64,000 nt of DNA from Hoplostethus atlanticus. Taxonomy: Eukaryota; Chordata; Actinopteri; Trachichthyiformes; Trachichthyidae. This document shows positions 10,061 to 22,090 of this stretch, piece after piece. The stretch spans positions 2,730,001 to 2,794,000 of the forward strand of contig JAXDDX010000053.1 in the NCBI GenBank assembly GCA_034670405.1, given 5' to 3'. Position 1 is the stretch's first letter. Each line of letters starts with the position of its first letter. The translations under genes and the position numbers were made by a program. The notes under the pieces were generated by a model, which was not told the origin of the DNA, did not search any database, and was given only the letters and a program-made list of their open reading frames with translations.

Positions 10061-12460
10061 TCTCTGTGGCATTTGGAGCAAATTTAAGTGTAGATTTAAA
10101 TTGAACATCTGGACATTGTACAGATCAATTAGTATTTACGCAGTTATTGCTTATGTACACCTATAAAAATGATGAACAGCAAAAATAAAACAACTCTTTA
10201 TATCGATCATTTAGACAGAAGGATGCTTTATGTGCTTTAGTTTTAACATTAGTTTTAACAAGGATTCATGAAGATTTTGAAGAGTACTTAGATTTAGATT
10301 TATAGATTTATGGATGTGATATTTACACAAAAGGCACAGTAACGAAGTAGAAACACTCCTGATCTATTGTTAGCATCAATATAAATTATATATCATCTGA
10401 ACTATGAATTAGTTTGTCGAGACACAAAGAAATCTCTCCTGAAATAATTATTTTAAAATAACTACAATGATTCTGTTAATACAGGTACAAACTGTAAATG
10501 ATGTATTTCTTTCCCTTTGTTAGAAGACGAGACCTCATTTTCCAGTCCATTAACTAAATGAAGACTTCCTGTTTACCTCCCAAGACAGCTGATGGTCTAA
10601 TGTAGCGGCGTAGCACACCAGAAATAGCACGGGTCCAATTCAGGCCAATGAAACTCTGGCCTCATCCGGGCTCATAAAACGGCTCCCAAAAGGCCACGTG
10701 GCGACCCCGTCTTCCTGATGGCGACAATTAATGATGTGTGACCAACGGCGTGGTCGGTGAAGGACACGGGCAACGATCTCTGTAAACTCCCCAATGAGGC
10801 CGAACGGGTTTCAAGAATAGAACATGACCTCCGAATGATTGTTGTGAAATCTGTGCTGCGCTGTGATAGAAGTCACCCGGATGACGACGGGGCCGATCAC
10901 ACCTACAGTCCAGATCAGAGTTTCGGTTGGTTTCCGTTCACGCTGCCGAGTGAATCGAGGCCTGTGAACACAAATCAAAGACTCACAAGGCGCTTTTCTG
11001 CTGTCATTTCCTTCTCTGGTGTCCAAACCAGTGGAGAACACATGAAGACACATGAGCGTCAGCAGGGCTCAGCAGTAAGGGGTTCTTCCACGGGCCTGAT
11101 GCAGATCTAATTAACTGTTGGACCGATGCGCCGCGTCACTTTTTAAACAAAAAGAATATGAGTTGATGGATCGTTTCCAAGCCATCTTAGAATCACATTC
11201 CTTGGCTTGGCCTCCATTGGCTTCAAACCTTCAGTGGCTCCAGACCGAGACACAGGAGGAGGAGGAGGAGGAGGAGGCTTATTGGCATCACAACAACATA
11301 AGACGACCCGATCTCGACTGCCGCTTTCCAGCTCGTCTCTCTCAGCCGGCGAAAGCGACAAAAATGATCAAAGACGTATCGACCAATGACAAGGCTGCAA
11401 TGATGAAACAGCACTGGGCCGATAGGGCAAGTGACATATCAATCAACTGTCCCTCATACCGCCCCCCCCTCATCCTTACTGTCGGGCCCTGATCAGTCGG
11501 TTCTTTAGCAACCTCAGCAAGTGTCTCTTACTTTTGACTTTTTTTACTATCAGTTCTATTAATGTTGCTGCAGGTCAATTAAGGTGATAGATTCCTCAAT
11601 CCCCTTTTCAATACGAGAGGGTTGATGGAGTTGAGGTTCAGGCTCCAGGCCAACCCGCCACCTTGCCCTCACTCATCACCCTGAAAACGAGTCACGGGTC
11701 ACGAGTCACAAGTCACAAGTCACGGGTCTGGACTCAGGCTGTATCAGTGACAGAAATATGAGGGAAATGGGCAACAGATGTCTCCCTTTCCCCCAAGTTA
11801 CCGATTCATCCCCTCTGTGATTTGAGCTCAAATTAGTGACAGAACAGCAACAACACATTAGACAGCAGCTTGTTAATGTGGGACGAGAAGCGACGTGAGT
11901 CATTTGAGGCTAATTCTCTCCATAACAATTCCCTGGAGTTGCGGGCATGACTGGCAGCCTCCCGCAGAGACTTCCTGAGTTTGGAGAGAGCGAAACACGA
12001 TTCATCCAATTACTTTACAACAGTTTTTCCCTGGTAATTCGTCTATTTCCCCTCCAATTATCAATCCTTTATCTGCCTCATCCTGATGTCAGCTTCGCTC
12101 TTAATGCAACGGGGGAAATCTGGAAATGGGTTGCACCTGGGGGCCGGGTGAGCTGGGTATTGAGACGGCGTTAACTCACACCCTCCTCCTCCACCCGTCG
12201 GACAAAGAGGTGCTTCAGGGGGCGAAGACGAAGCGACTGCAAACCACAGAAAGAGATGATTGACGTTCCCTTTCAGTGGAAACGATCCTGTCATTCGGAA
12301 GACCGACATCGTCTCCGGTTCTGCTTTTTCACGGAGCTGAATGAGCGTCGCATCTCGTACCGACTCCCTCGGTGCTCGGCTCGGCGTTGCTGATGCCAAA
12401 CTCACAGCGTAAGCGGGAGGAAGTAAGCCTAGGCGACAGTATTTTTATATGTTACGTTCA
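10061..12460. other. Unique intron sequence, possible non-coding conservation
   Basis: AT-rich to about 10600. Then comes a GC-balanced, repeat-poor stretch 10600-12180 with several TAATTA/ATTAG-type cores and no spliced frame. A short (GAG)n lies at 11256-11276. The frames of 110-125 residues here show no domain and run over the repeat. A candidate regulatory region, not demonstrated. Confidence 0.35.
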
Positions 12461-12469
12461 TGAAGGAGA

Positions 12470-12629
12470 AATATGATGATCATGATGATGATGATGACGA
12501 TGATGATGATGAGGGGTCTTCACAGGTTTGGGCTTTACAGGAAAAAAGATCCGGTACAAATAAAACAAGGAATAGAAAGAAAGAAACTCCAAGAAACAGG
12601 GCCAGGTATGATGTACATGTGTGAGTGGA

Positions 12630-12663
<34 letters not shown>

Positions 12664-12830
12664 GTTGTTGTTAAGGTGATCCTCCACCGCCACTCCTCCT
12701 CAGTTGCCTACAAATGCTCCTCCTCCTCATCGTCATCCTCACCACCTGGTTTTATGAATCCAAAATATAATAAAAGTTTGGCATACAGCTATTATATTTT
12801 CTATCACTAATGTGTGTGTGTGTGTGTGAG
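12470..12830. repeat. (GAT)n/(ATG)n trinucleotide and (GT)n repeats
   Basis: GAT-rich runs at 12472-12512 and 12630-12665, CTC-rich at 12715-12740 and (GT)n at 12811-12828. Poly-Met or poly-Ser frames here are repeat artefacts. Confidence 0.85.
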
Positions 12831-13207
12831 ACACTAATCCCTTTCATATTAGTCATATGTAGTAATACCGTTACTCATACACAGTGACACATAGTCTCAT
12901 TCATACCGTATTAATACGTTCTCATCACATGGAAATTAATTCTTACATTCTCACATTTTGGTGGTTTTTCTGAAGCTCGTATCCACAACGAGTTACAACG
13001 AGTTAAAACAAAAAGCTTTAATTCCTCCATCAGCAGTTTGACGTCTCTCCTACAGAGGCTCATTAATCTCCTCGAGGCTCCCGGGGAAACCCAAGCCGGC
13101 GACGACCACAGTCACCACAACACTAGTTTGGGGTTGCCTGGCAACACGTCATGTTTGACCGAGTGTAAGTGACTCTTGGTTTGTCTTCGTCACGGCAACA
13201 AAAAGAC

Positions 13208-13546
13208 CAGCCTGGTGACTAGAGGAACGATCTAACCCTAACCCTAACCCAGCCTGGTGACTAGAGGAACGGTCTAACCCTAACCCAGCCTGGTGACTAG
13301 AGGAACGGTCTAACCCTAACCCTAACCCAGCCTGGTGACTAGAGGAACAGTCTAACCCTAACCCTAACCCAGCCTGGTGACTAGAGGAACAGTCTAACCC
13401 TAACCCTAACCCAGCCTGGTGACTAGAGGAACGGTCTAACCCTAACCCAGCCTGGTGACTAGAGGAACAGTCTAACCCTAACCCTAACCCAGCCTGGTGA
13501 CTAGAGGAACGGTCTAACCCTAACCCAGCCTGGTGACTAACGTCAT
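13208..13546. repeat. 42/36-bp minisatellite with embedded telomere-type hexamers
   Basis: Nine copies of a unit starting CAGCCTGGTGACTAGAGG and ending in one to three TAACCC hexamers. Unit lengths alternate mainly between 42 and 36 bp, differing by exactly one hexamer. Most variation is a single A/G in GAAC(A/G)GTCT. Because both lengths are multiples of three, a minus-strand frame of 140 residues stays open; this is a by-product. Confidence 0.95.
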
Positions 13547-14225
13547 CCAGTCGAACCAAAACACAACACAAGTCTCAACCTCTCATGTCGTTATTGTCTT
13601 GGACCAGCCAGTTGTCAGCAATACCGGAGTGGCCAATCAGAACCACGATGACTCCAACAAGAGATCTCCTAGACACGAATGAGCTCTTTTTACCACAAAG
13701 ATGAGACTAAAGGCAAAAGGATCCTTCCTCTCTCTGTCGTCTCCTCGTTGCTCCTCATTGCTCCTCGGGAGTTTAGCAGAAACATGTCAGATGAAGGTGA
13801 TCACAAGATGAGACTAAATTGAGATCTCCTCTATTTCTCAGGAGACGAAGAAGAGACTCGGAGCAAAAGGTTTTTCCTCCGGGACACTTCCACACTGACC
13901 TGACACAAACCAGATCCACATAGAGCCTGATAGGGGAGGTTAGAGCCCCCCCGCCATTTGATAGTGAAAGGTCACGTGGTCGTGCATAGATAAAGGATCC
14001 AAGGATGCTTAACCTTTCAGATATGTGACCGGAGAACATTTCAGACAGACAGGTAGATAGTGGTAAAATGCAGTGTTGAAACCAGTCCATCTCATACGGA
14101 CTCTACCGGAGTGACTTGGAGAGGTTGCTGGCTGTTGGAGGGTGGTGGACGTCTGAGGATGAGCTGAAGGAAATACTGAGCGCAAATACCTGCAGCTAAA
14201 AGGATTCACACTGGATCAGAAAGGA
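13547..14225. other. Intron sequence, no gene seen
   Basis: Ordinary non-repetitive sequence. A 13690-13870 stretch contains loosely repeated AAGATGAGACTAAA and GAGATCTCCT words. Confidence 0.35.
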
Positions 14226-14235
14226 AGCAAGTATA

Positions 14236-14236
<1 letters not shown>

Positions 14237-14271
<35 letters not shown>

Positions 14272-14498
14272 TCAATGTAAGAGACAGTTAGAGAGGAGAG
14301 AGACCGACAGGCAGTCAGAGAGGAGATAGAGACAGAGAGGAGAGAGAGAGAGAGAGAGAGACAGTTAGAGAGAGAGAGAGAGAGGCAGTTAGAGAGGACA
14401 GACAGACAGTTAGAGAGGAGAGAGAGACAGTTAGAGAGAGAGAGAGACAGTTAGAGAGAGAGCGAGAGAGAGAGACACAGGCAGTCAGAGAGGAGAGC

Positions 14499-14535
<37 letters not shown>
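14237..14535. repeat. Degenerate (GA)n array with GACAGTTAGAGAG units
   Basis: Purine-rich plus strand of about 300 bp, mixing pure (GA)n with a 15-25 bp unit GACAGTTAGAGAG. Long homopurine tracts of this kind can adopt triplex (H-DNA) structures. Confidence 0.9.
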
Positions 14536-15084
14536 ACAAACAGACCAACAGAGAGAGAGACGATAGAGGAGGACCAGAGTCTCACCCAGGTATCACTGAG
14601 CCACTCATCCATCATGCTGAGGTGTTCACTGAGCTCAGACAGGCCTCAAGGGGGAGGAGGGGGAGGAGGGTCCAACCAAGGGAATGCTCAGGACGTTTTT
14701 TGAAAATTGAGGGAAAAAAATGTGTTTTCAGAAATACCCATATAGGTGTGGACAGGGCCTGAGTCTACTGTACCGTCTGGACCTGCACCACCAGCGGTGC
14801 CTAGGCCTCCAAACCACAACTGACTAACAAAGTCACAAGTGCTACAGTGAAAAAGTGTAAGTGGCAGTTTCGATTTAGTTTCCATGGAGCTGCACAGCCC
14901 TCGGTGACGCCCGAGGCTCCTGCCAGCCCATAATAACCACTACATCTGAAGGGATTTGTACAGGAAGCTTTTGTCCGAGTGGCGACATGCAGCAAGTTGA
15001 TGCTGGAGCTGCAGGATGTTGATGTCATTTGGATTATGAACAATAACTTGTTCCCCCAAAATTACTAATTTCAACATGTTCAGT

Positions 15085-15335
15085 ACATTAAAGGGGAATT
15101 CCGGTATTTTTAAACCTGAGCTCTATTTGTACAAATTCATCATTTATACCCCAAAATAGGTATAAATGATAAATGACTGCTCCGGTAGATCGCCTCAGTC
15201 GGCAGTCTCTAAACCGGCTGCTATGGCTGCAATGTAATCCACAGGGGCAAGTGGGCCGATCAAAGTACGTCCACTAAAAGTGTTTGTTTTTGCCACTGAC
15301 AGGATCAGATTATTATTGGAACACTACAACACTAC
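15085..15335. mobile_element. DNA-transposon-like fragment
   Basis: Begins near TTAAAGGGGAATTCCGG and includes GTGTTTGTTTTTGCCACTGA, words I associate with a common fish non-autonomous DNA element. No coding capacity. Ends and target duplication are not defined, so the class is uncertain. Confidence 0.45.
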
Positions 15336-15478
15336 AGAAAGGATCCTACAGAGATTGATTGATAGATTGATTGATTGATTGACCCGTTAAATCCTGTTAA
15401 AACGTCAGTCATGAAGAGCAGATGGAGATGAATGAGACGCTGAAGAGGTTTTTAGTCGTTCCTTCAGTTTCCTTAGTG

Positions 15479-15479
<1 letters not shown>

Positions 15480-15525
<46 letters not shown>

Positions 15526-15833
15526 TCACAGAGTGAGTCAGTCTCTGTCCACTAAATATTCCCACCTTGATTTTCATTTTCTTGCCCAACAATCTCTTAG
15601 CGCCTCGTTGGAACAGCGGGGCGCCGACCAACTACACACACACACACACACACACACAATCTCCTAACTGGTTAGCCGTGAGGGTCCTCTCTGTTGCTTG
15701 GTTACCTGTCTCCCAGGCTGTAAAGCAACTGCAGTGTGTTGACATGAGAAGTTCATTCAGTCAAATAAAAGCTCAAGTGGTTTTAGTTCTCATACAAGAT
15801 GACCCTGACAGAGTTCACTGCCTCTGTCTGGAG

Positions 15834-15911
<78 letters not shown>
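15480..15911. repeat. CA/GT microsatellite trio
   Basis: (CA)n 15480-15522, (CA)n 15635-15658 and a long (GT)n 15837-15911, separated by unique spacers. Confidence 0.95.
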
Positions 15912-15913
<2 letters not shown>

Positions 15914-16061
15914 ATAGATGTTTCATGTTTGCCTCGTCTTCTTCTACTCCACTTTTTTTTTAGTTATCTTTACTAGAGTTACTATTACAGTGATTTATGT
16001 GTAGGGGGGGGAGAGCGATGGCTGTAGTGAGTCACCGTTACTCTAAACACATGTCCTGGAG

Positions 16062-16957
16062 CTGCATTGCATTCTGGTCTATCGTGGCTACTGCATTGCA
16101 TTCTGGTCTATCTCGGCTACTGCATTGCATTCTGGTCTATCTTGTCTACTGCATTGCATTCTGGTCTATCTCGGCTACTGCATTGCATTCTGGTCTATCT
16201 TGTATACTGTATTGCATTCTGGTCTATCTTGTCTACTGCATTGCATTCTGGTCTATCTTGTCTACTGCATTGCATTCTGGTCTATCTTGGCTACTGCATT
16301 GCATTCTGGTCTATCTTGTCTACTGTATTGCATTCTGGTCTGTCTTGGCTATTGCATTGCATTCTGGTCTATCTTGTCTACTGTATTGCATTCTGGTCTA
16401 TCTTGTCTACTGCATTGCATTCTGGTCTATCTCGGCTACTGCATTGCATTCTGGTTTATCTCGTCTACTGCATTGCATTCTGGTCTGTCTCGGCTACTGC
16501 ATTGCATTCTGGTCTATCTCGGTCTACTGTATTGCATTCTGGTCTATCTTGGCTACTGCATTGCATTCTGGTCTATCTTGGCTACTGCATTGCATTCTGG
16601 TCTATCTTGTCTACTGTATTGCATTCTGGTCTATCTTGTCTACTGCATTGCATTCTGGTCTATCTTGTCTACTGCATTGCATTCTGGTCTATCTCGGCTA
16701 CTGCATTGCATTCTGGTCTGTCTCGGCTACTGCATTGCATTCTGGTCTATCTCGTCTACTGTATTGCATTCTGGTCTGTCTCGGCTACTGCATTGCATTC
16801 TGGTCTATCTTGTCTACTGCATTGCATTCTGGTCTATCTTGGCTACTGCATTGCATTCTGGTCTATCTTGTCTACTGCATTGCATTCTGGTCTATCTTGG
16901 CTACTGCATTGCATTCTGGTCTATCCTGGCTACTGCATTGCATTCTGGTCTATCTCC
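16062..16957. repeat. 29-bp minisatellite, about 31 copies, open in all plus-strand frames
   Basis: Unit of 29 bp centred on TGCATTGCATTCTGGTCTAT followed by CT(C/T)G(G/T)CTAC variants. Because 29 is not a multiple of three and the unit has no stop in any forward frame, three overlapping frames of about 300 residues run through it, each a permutation of the same peptide. One copy has an extra base near 16520. No promoter, start context or flanking exon supports translation. Confidence 0.95.
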
Positions 16958-17042
16958 TGTCGGTGTAGAAATTGGTCTCTCTCTCTCCTCTGATGGATTT
17001 CTCCTGTATGATTGTTGATCGTCGGTCTAGAAAGAAGCCCTT

Positions 17043-17130
17043 GCTCTTTGATTCTGATTGGCTGACACCAAAACCTGACGGTTACCGTTGATGGTTTAGA
17101 TCATGAAACATTTTCTGATATCAGACTGAT
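17043..17130. repeat. Dispersed repeat pair, copy 1
   Basis: Nearly identical for about 85 bp to 34755-34840 (GATTGGCTGACACCAAAACC, then GACGGTTACCGTTGAT, then ATGAAACATTTTCTGAT). GACGGTTACCGT is partly palindromic. Family unknown. Confidence 0.8.
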
Positions 17131-17430
17131 TTCCCTTCAGGGCAGAGACACTAGATGACGTGTAACAGCAGATAACACATCGTATCAGCATGCTCAGTGA
17201 CATCAAACACACCAGTCATGATGCACGTTAGTGAGAAGCCACAGTAAAACATTTACTGAACATTTACTGAACATTTACTCAACATTTACTCAACATTTAC
17301 TGTTTCTAGACCTCGATCAGCAGGAGACCAACAGACTGGACTAACAGGACGAGGTGGAGCAGGAAGAGAAACAGAGGAAAGAAAGAAAGATAGAAAGAGA
17401 ATTTGTGAGATGTTTTGATTTATGAGAGAA

Positions 17431-17483
<53 letters not shown>

Positions 17484-18880
17484 CAGGCTGGCTTGTTTTT
17501 ACCAGCTGGCATTCTCTTCATCTTCTTCATTAGCTTGTGCAGTTTTTGTGGCCAAGTCTGTTTCAATCCCACTAATGGACTTCCTGATGAGCTTTAAAAC
17601 TTTTTAAACCTTTTAAACTTCTTATTCCTGAATAACCACAAATAAAACCATCTAATTAACTACCTAACATCTCTATTTGAATCTTATTTTATTCAATCAT
17701 GATTGAGAACATATTCCTGCAAAGTCTTTCAGCTGAACTGAAACACTGTGAATGACTTCCTTAATAATGTATCTACAATATAATGATATTTAGTGAAGAA
17801 CAAGTAATATGAAGTCTGGATAAACCTTCTGTTGATTCTTTAACCTGCGACAGGAAGACCATACATCCATGATCCCCTCATCACATGAACCAGAAAGACC
17901 AATATGGCCGTCAGATGGGATCATCTACTGCTGCTGCAGTACGGCTCCTTTTGTGTTTGGGGAAAAAACAACTTGTGCTTTTTCTTCAGCTTTCAGCAGA
18001 AACCAGGAACGGTAACTAGGAGGTTGACTGATGTTTCTGTCAGAATACACTCAGTTGGTTCAGGATAGAAACCGGACAGAGACACGTGTTCGTCAGGATG
18101 TAGAGGATCTATTTACATGCATCCAATCCTGCTCTTAACACGATCAGTTTTGGTGACATATGTCAACGTTACCGGGTTTAGACCGGTCATTGGGTTAACT
18201 GGTTTATTCACGTCAGCAGGGAGACTCAACCGCTGGGTGTCAAAGCTTCATGTAAGCAGCTCGACCCACATAGTAATAAATAACATCAGACCTGAGGTGC
18301 AGTATGACCGATAGCTGGGTTACTGGGCATGTAGGTGTAGCCAGCGTTCAGGTTTTAACCTGGTTAGAGAACTCGGCATCAGGTGGCCAGTGGCAGAAAG
18401 ACATGTTTACATGCAGCACACATCGGTCATGTATGACCCGCACGACAACAAGGTTTAAAAATAGCAGTAATACCCGAGTGGGCGTTCGATTCTGTTCAGT
18501 GGTGATGAAACAGTTTCCAACGCAGGAGGACTGACTGGACAGGATGAACGACAGGAAGTCAGGTCGCTAGCTCGCCGGTCACCACAAGATTTGGCATAGT
18601 AAACAATAAAGCACCGATAGAAATCAGAACAATGGATGCCACAAAGTTTAAACTATGTGAAAGTGAATTTACTTGACATGTTCTATGATGCGGTAAACTC
18701 CACCCACCTGGTCCAGGAAGTAAAAAACTAAGCTGAGAATCGTTTCAAGACTAATTACCCAGATCTGATTGGTCACATTTGGGTTTATTTTATTGACCCG
18801 CCTCCACAGGGAGGTCAGAGGTCAGGTCAGCTACAGAGCAGCTTTCATTACGTTCCTAGAAGACAAAGTGAGAGGAATGG
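17131..18880. other. Intron sequence with one GT repeat
   Basis: 17260-17300 repeats (ACATTTACT). (GT)n lies at 17432-17482. The rest is non-repetitive and no exon was found. Confidence 0.4.
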
Positions 18881-18884
18881 GAGA

Positions 18885-19115
18885 GAAACCAGTCTGTCAG
18901 TAAAACCAGTCAGACAGCGACATCCTGTCAGTAAAACCAGTCAGACAGCCGACATCCTGTCAGTAAAACCAGTCAGACAGTGACATCCTGGCAGTAAAAC
19001 CAGTCTGTCAGTAAAACCAGTCAGACAGCGACATCCTGTCAGTAAAACCAGTCTGTCAGTAAAACCAGTCAGACAGTGACATCCTGGCAGTAAAACCAGT
19101 CTGTCAGGTAAAGAG
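18885..19115. repeat. Minisatellite of CAGTAAAACCAGTC units
   Basis: About eight units of CAGTAAAACCAGTC followed either by TGT or by AGACAG(C/T)GACATCCTG, giving 17- and 31-bp forms mixed in one array. Confidence 0.9.
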
Positions 19116-20094
19116 TGGTAGTTGTGATCAGTCGGTTGAACACTGTAAAACCTTCTTGATTTTATTCATTCAATCTCTGTTCTCCACTTCGATCCAAAAG
19201 GCTGAACTGAACTTTTATCCCCACAAACTGAGATGATGCAGAAATGCTGGACTTCTCCTCCTGTAGAACGATCATGTGAGAGCCAATACCTGAAATGAGC
19301 GCTAAGAAGCGAGATGGATGGACTGGGTTTTCCGAGATCAGTGAGAATCAGTCTGGGAAACGGTGTTGGTACATATAGCCAAACACACTGAAGCAGCAGG
19401 GGGCCGTGGTCAACACATCGGATACAGTCAGCAATGTAACGTGATCGGTGTTTAAATAAGCAATGGCGCCTGTCTTCAGTTTCATCACAGTGGACGTAAT
19501 AAAAGACCTGGCTTCCTCTTTTCTGAAGAAGCTCTGCTGGGTGGAAACACGACACCCACTTTCACAGATCGTCACCTTCAGCCAATCAGGAGCAGAATCA
19601 GGTTTTTACCCAAGACAATGAATGTGCAGGAATTTCTCTTGTGCAGGGGCTGATCGGCATCTAGGACGGACACACAGCCTCACACTGAGAGTCAACTATA
19701 CACACACACACATAGACTATACATACGTCAAAGCATCTTTAACAAGCACAATTAACACTCAGCACATCTTCCCCTGAGGATGTTCGTGTCTTTCTGGTAT
19801 CATCGTCTGTCACATCGACCCGCTAAGCGTCAGGAGGACCGATGAAGTCACTTCCAACATGTTCATCCTCTTCAGTAAAGCCAAAGAGAAAATCTTTGAC
19901 CGATAAAACAGAGAAATACTAAAGCAGTACCAACCCCAGCGGTGTGAGGCGGAGGCTGCCAGTCTGAGGTCTGGTTTGTTTACGGTAATTGCACCGAGGA
20001 GGTTTAACGAGCTGCAGGCAGCAGCAGGTGAGGCACGGTGCAGAAGTAGGGCGAAGGCATGCCTAATGTCTGGCATGCTGCCTGTGCATCCTCC

Positions 20095-20245
20095 TGTTTA
20101 CCTCCCCGGTATAATCCGTTCCACGCGGCACCGCGGCGGCTCCCGGCAGCGGCAGCCGTAATCAGCAGCACCGGCTGAAACCGCGGCACTGGAACCCGGA
20201 GCAGACAGCGGCGGCTCCCCCCGGCCTCCGCCACATCATTAAAAC
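20095..20245. promoter_or_regulatory. Small CpG-rich patch inside intron 2
   Basis: GC-rich with many CpGs (words such as CACCGCGGCGGC and CCGCGGCAC), unlike its flanks. On the minus strand it contains GGGGAG/GTAAAC, a plausible donor near 20117. It could be an internal promoter or alternative first exon for htr4, or simply a GC-rich intronic block. Confidence 0.35.
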
Positions 20246-20287
20246 TCACTCAGCTACAGAAACACTCCATCCCTCACTGTGGCAGTC

Positions 20288-20445
20288 CTGTGTGTGTGTG
20301 TGTGTGTGTGTGGCTTCAGGTGTGCGTACATACAGTTTTATATGTGTGTTTGCATGAGTAGCACATCTATACATGTGTGTTGGTGTGAAAGAAATCCTCA
20401 CTGTGGGTGATGTGTGTGTGTTGAAGAGATCATAAACATTCTCCT

Positions 20446-20493
<48 letters not shown>
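20288..20493. repeat. GT-rich microsatellite cluster
   Basis: (GT)n at 20290-20312 and 20448-20493 with degenerate GT-rich sequence between. Confidence 0.9.
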
Positions 20494-20494
<1 letters not shown>

Positions 20495-20629
20495 AAAGAG
20501 AACAACTCTGTGTGAAGATAGTTGTCAGACTTCAGCTCAGAGCCGCTTGTCAACACAAATTAGCTAATTCTTCTGCAGTTCGACAGGAAATGTGACGTAT
20601 TTGTTTCAACAGGAAAGCAGACGAGGAAG

Positions 20630-20720
20630 CGCCCCTCTCCCCCGACCCAGCGTCCCCCTCTCCCCCACCCAGCGTCCCCCTCTCCCCCACCCAGCGCCCC
20701 CCTCGCTCCCCCTCCCCCGG
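20630..20720. repeat. C-rich short tandem repeat
   Basis: Three to four units of CCCAGCGTCCCCCTCTCCC. A (GAA)n/(AAG)n run follows at 20874-20898, giving a poly-Lys frame that is not a gene. Confidence 0.8.
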
Positions 20721-21994
20721 TCCTTGTCATTCCTCCACGCTGTACTGGACTAACATGACAGCTCCGACCGCCGCGCCATCACACTCCTCCGAACAGCGAC
20801 ACCACAGAGTGTGAACGCTGCGTCCAGTGATGCGTTGTGTTCACAGCAGCGGTGACGCGCAGATCGAAGCCAAGAAGAAGAAGAAGAAGAAGAAGAAGTC
20901 CCCCGTCACTCTGTCTACCCATCCTGCATCAGAGCTGGAGACGCCCGGCGTTCACACTGTGAGCGTCAACGAGTCCCAGCAGCAGCGATTTAGTTCCTGT
21001 AGAGCTGGGTGATGTGAGGATGAGCTACATTTTTTTGCCCGTCAACAGCCAATCAGATTTCTGTGCTTCGAGGTAATCCACCTGGCAAGTGCATCATGGA
21101 CGAGAGGTTGATTACAGCCACTCGAAGCTTCCCTGCTCTTCTGCTACACTCCAAAAACGATGCTCGCAGAACGGTTGAAGCTCTCAAGTCATTTTTCCTG
21201 TTTAGTTTTGATTGTTGCCTCGTTAGCGGTTGCTAGCTCACTAACTCGTTAACTCGTCAAAACGAGCTAACGCTAGGAAAGGCGATGCCAAAGCAGCAGG
21301 AAATGACACGATTCGCCTGTTGTGAAGGCACGGCCTTTCCACAGGGCTCCACTCAGCACAGGAGCCCCAGCTGCTGTAATCACCTCCTGACGAGCTCCAG
21401 CTGCTCCCCCTCGCCAACGCCGTCCTGATGCTCCCTACCTATTTCCCCAGACGCCACAGAGGACGACTGAACGAGGCTGCCGGACCACCCCGTGACCGCC
21501 TCCCCCCCCCCCGGTCACCCCCCGTGACCGCCGCTCTCCTCGCGGTCACTCGGTTTTCCTCTGTGTTGTAAATAAATCACCTTTCTGCACCATATGGCTC
21601 CTATTGTCTGTGATGCCAGCCGCCGTTAGCCGCTACCGCTACTTAGATGCAATCGGAGTGTCTGGCCCCGCCCACAATAAGTCAGAATAGAGCAACCATC
21701 AATCAAGCGGCTCGCGGTGTGAATGCACAGTCAGAGTTAAATGGAGCCGAAACATCAGACGCAGCCTGACATCCACACTCAGACTGTTACCAAGGCACTC
21801 AGGCTCCAGGGTCGGTACTAAGACCACATCTGATCAGACAAAACCCTCAACATGCAGAAAAGGGCAGAAGAAACTATTATTTTCGGAGGAAACTGAACTC
21901 AGGGTGTGTAGAAGACTCAAGTCAAGTCATCTTTATCATCTTTTCTATAGTTTGGTATGGAAACCAAATCTCAGAATAGTTCAAGTGGCTGGTA

Positions 21995-22090
21995 AGTGAA
22001 TTGTGTCTTATGTTTTTATGCATCTGGCTGCAAGGAGAATTTCTCCTCAAGGCACGAGAAAGTTGAATTCCCCCTTCAAAAGAGAGCTAA
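21995..22090 (+). mobile_element. LINE-type 3' tail fragment
   Basis: GCATCTGGCTGCAAGGAGAA, TTTCTCCTCAAGGCA and AAGTTGAATTC resemble the 3' UTR end of RTE/Rex-like fish LINEs. Coding part absent. Confidence 0.4.

Noticed and set aside
13149-13571. Minus-strand frame of 140 residues with SSHQAGLGLD repeats
   Set aside because: Minisatellite with unit lengths divisible by three keeps the frame open by chance.
16012-16993. Three overlapping plus-strand frames of about 300-320 residues
   Set aside because: They are translations of the 29-bp minisatellite in three registers and show the same 29-residue cycle. No splice, promoter or domain support.
19166-19555. Minus-strand frame of 129 residues
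   Set aside because: No domain; a second overlapping minus frame is equally open; no exon borders.
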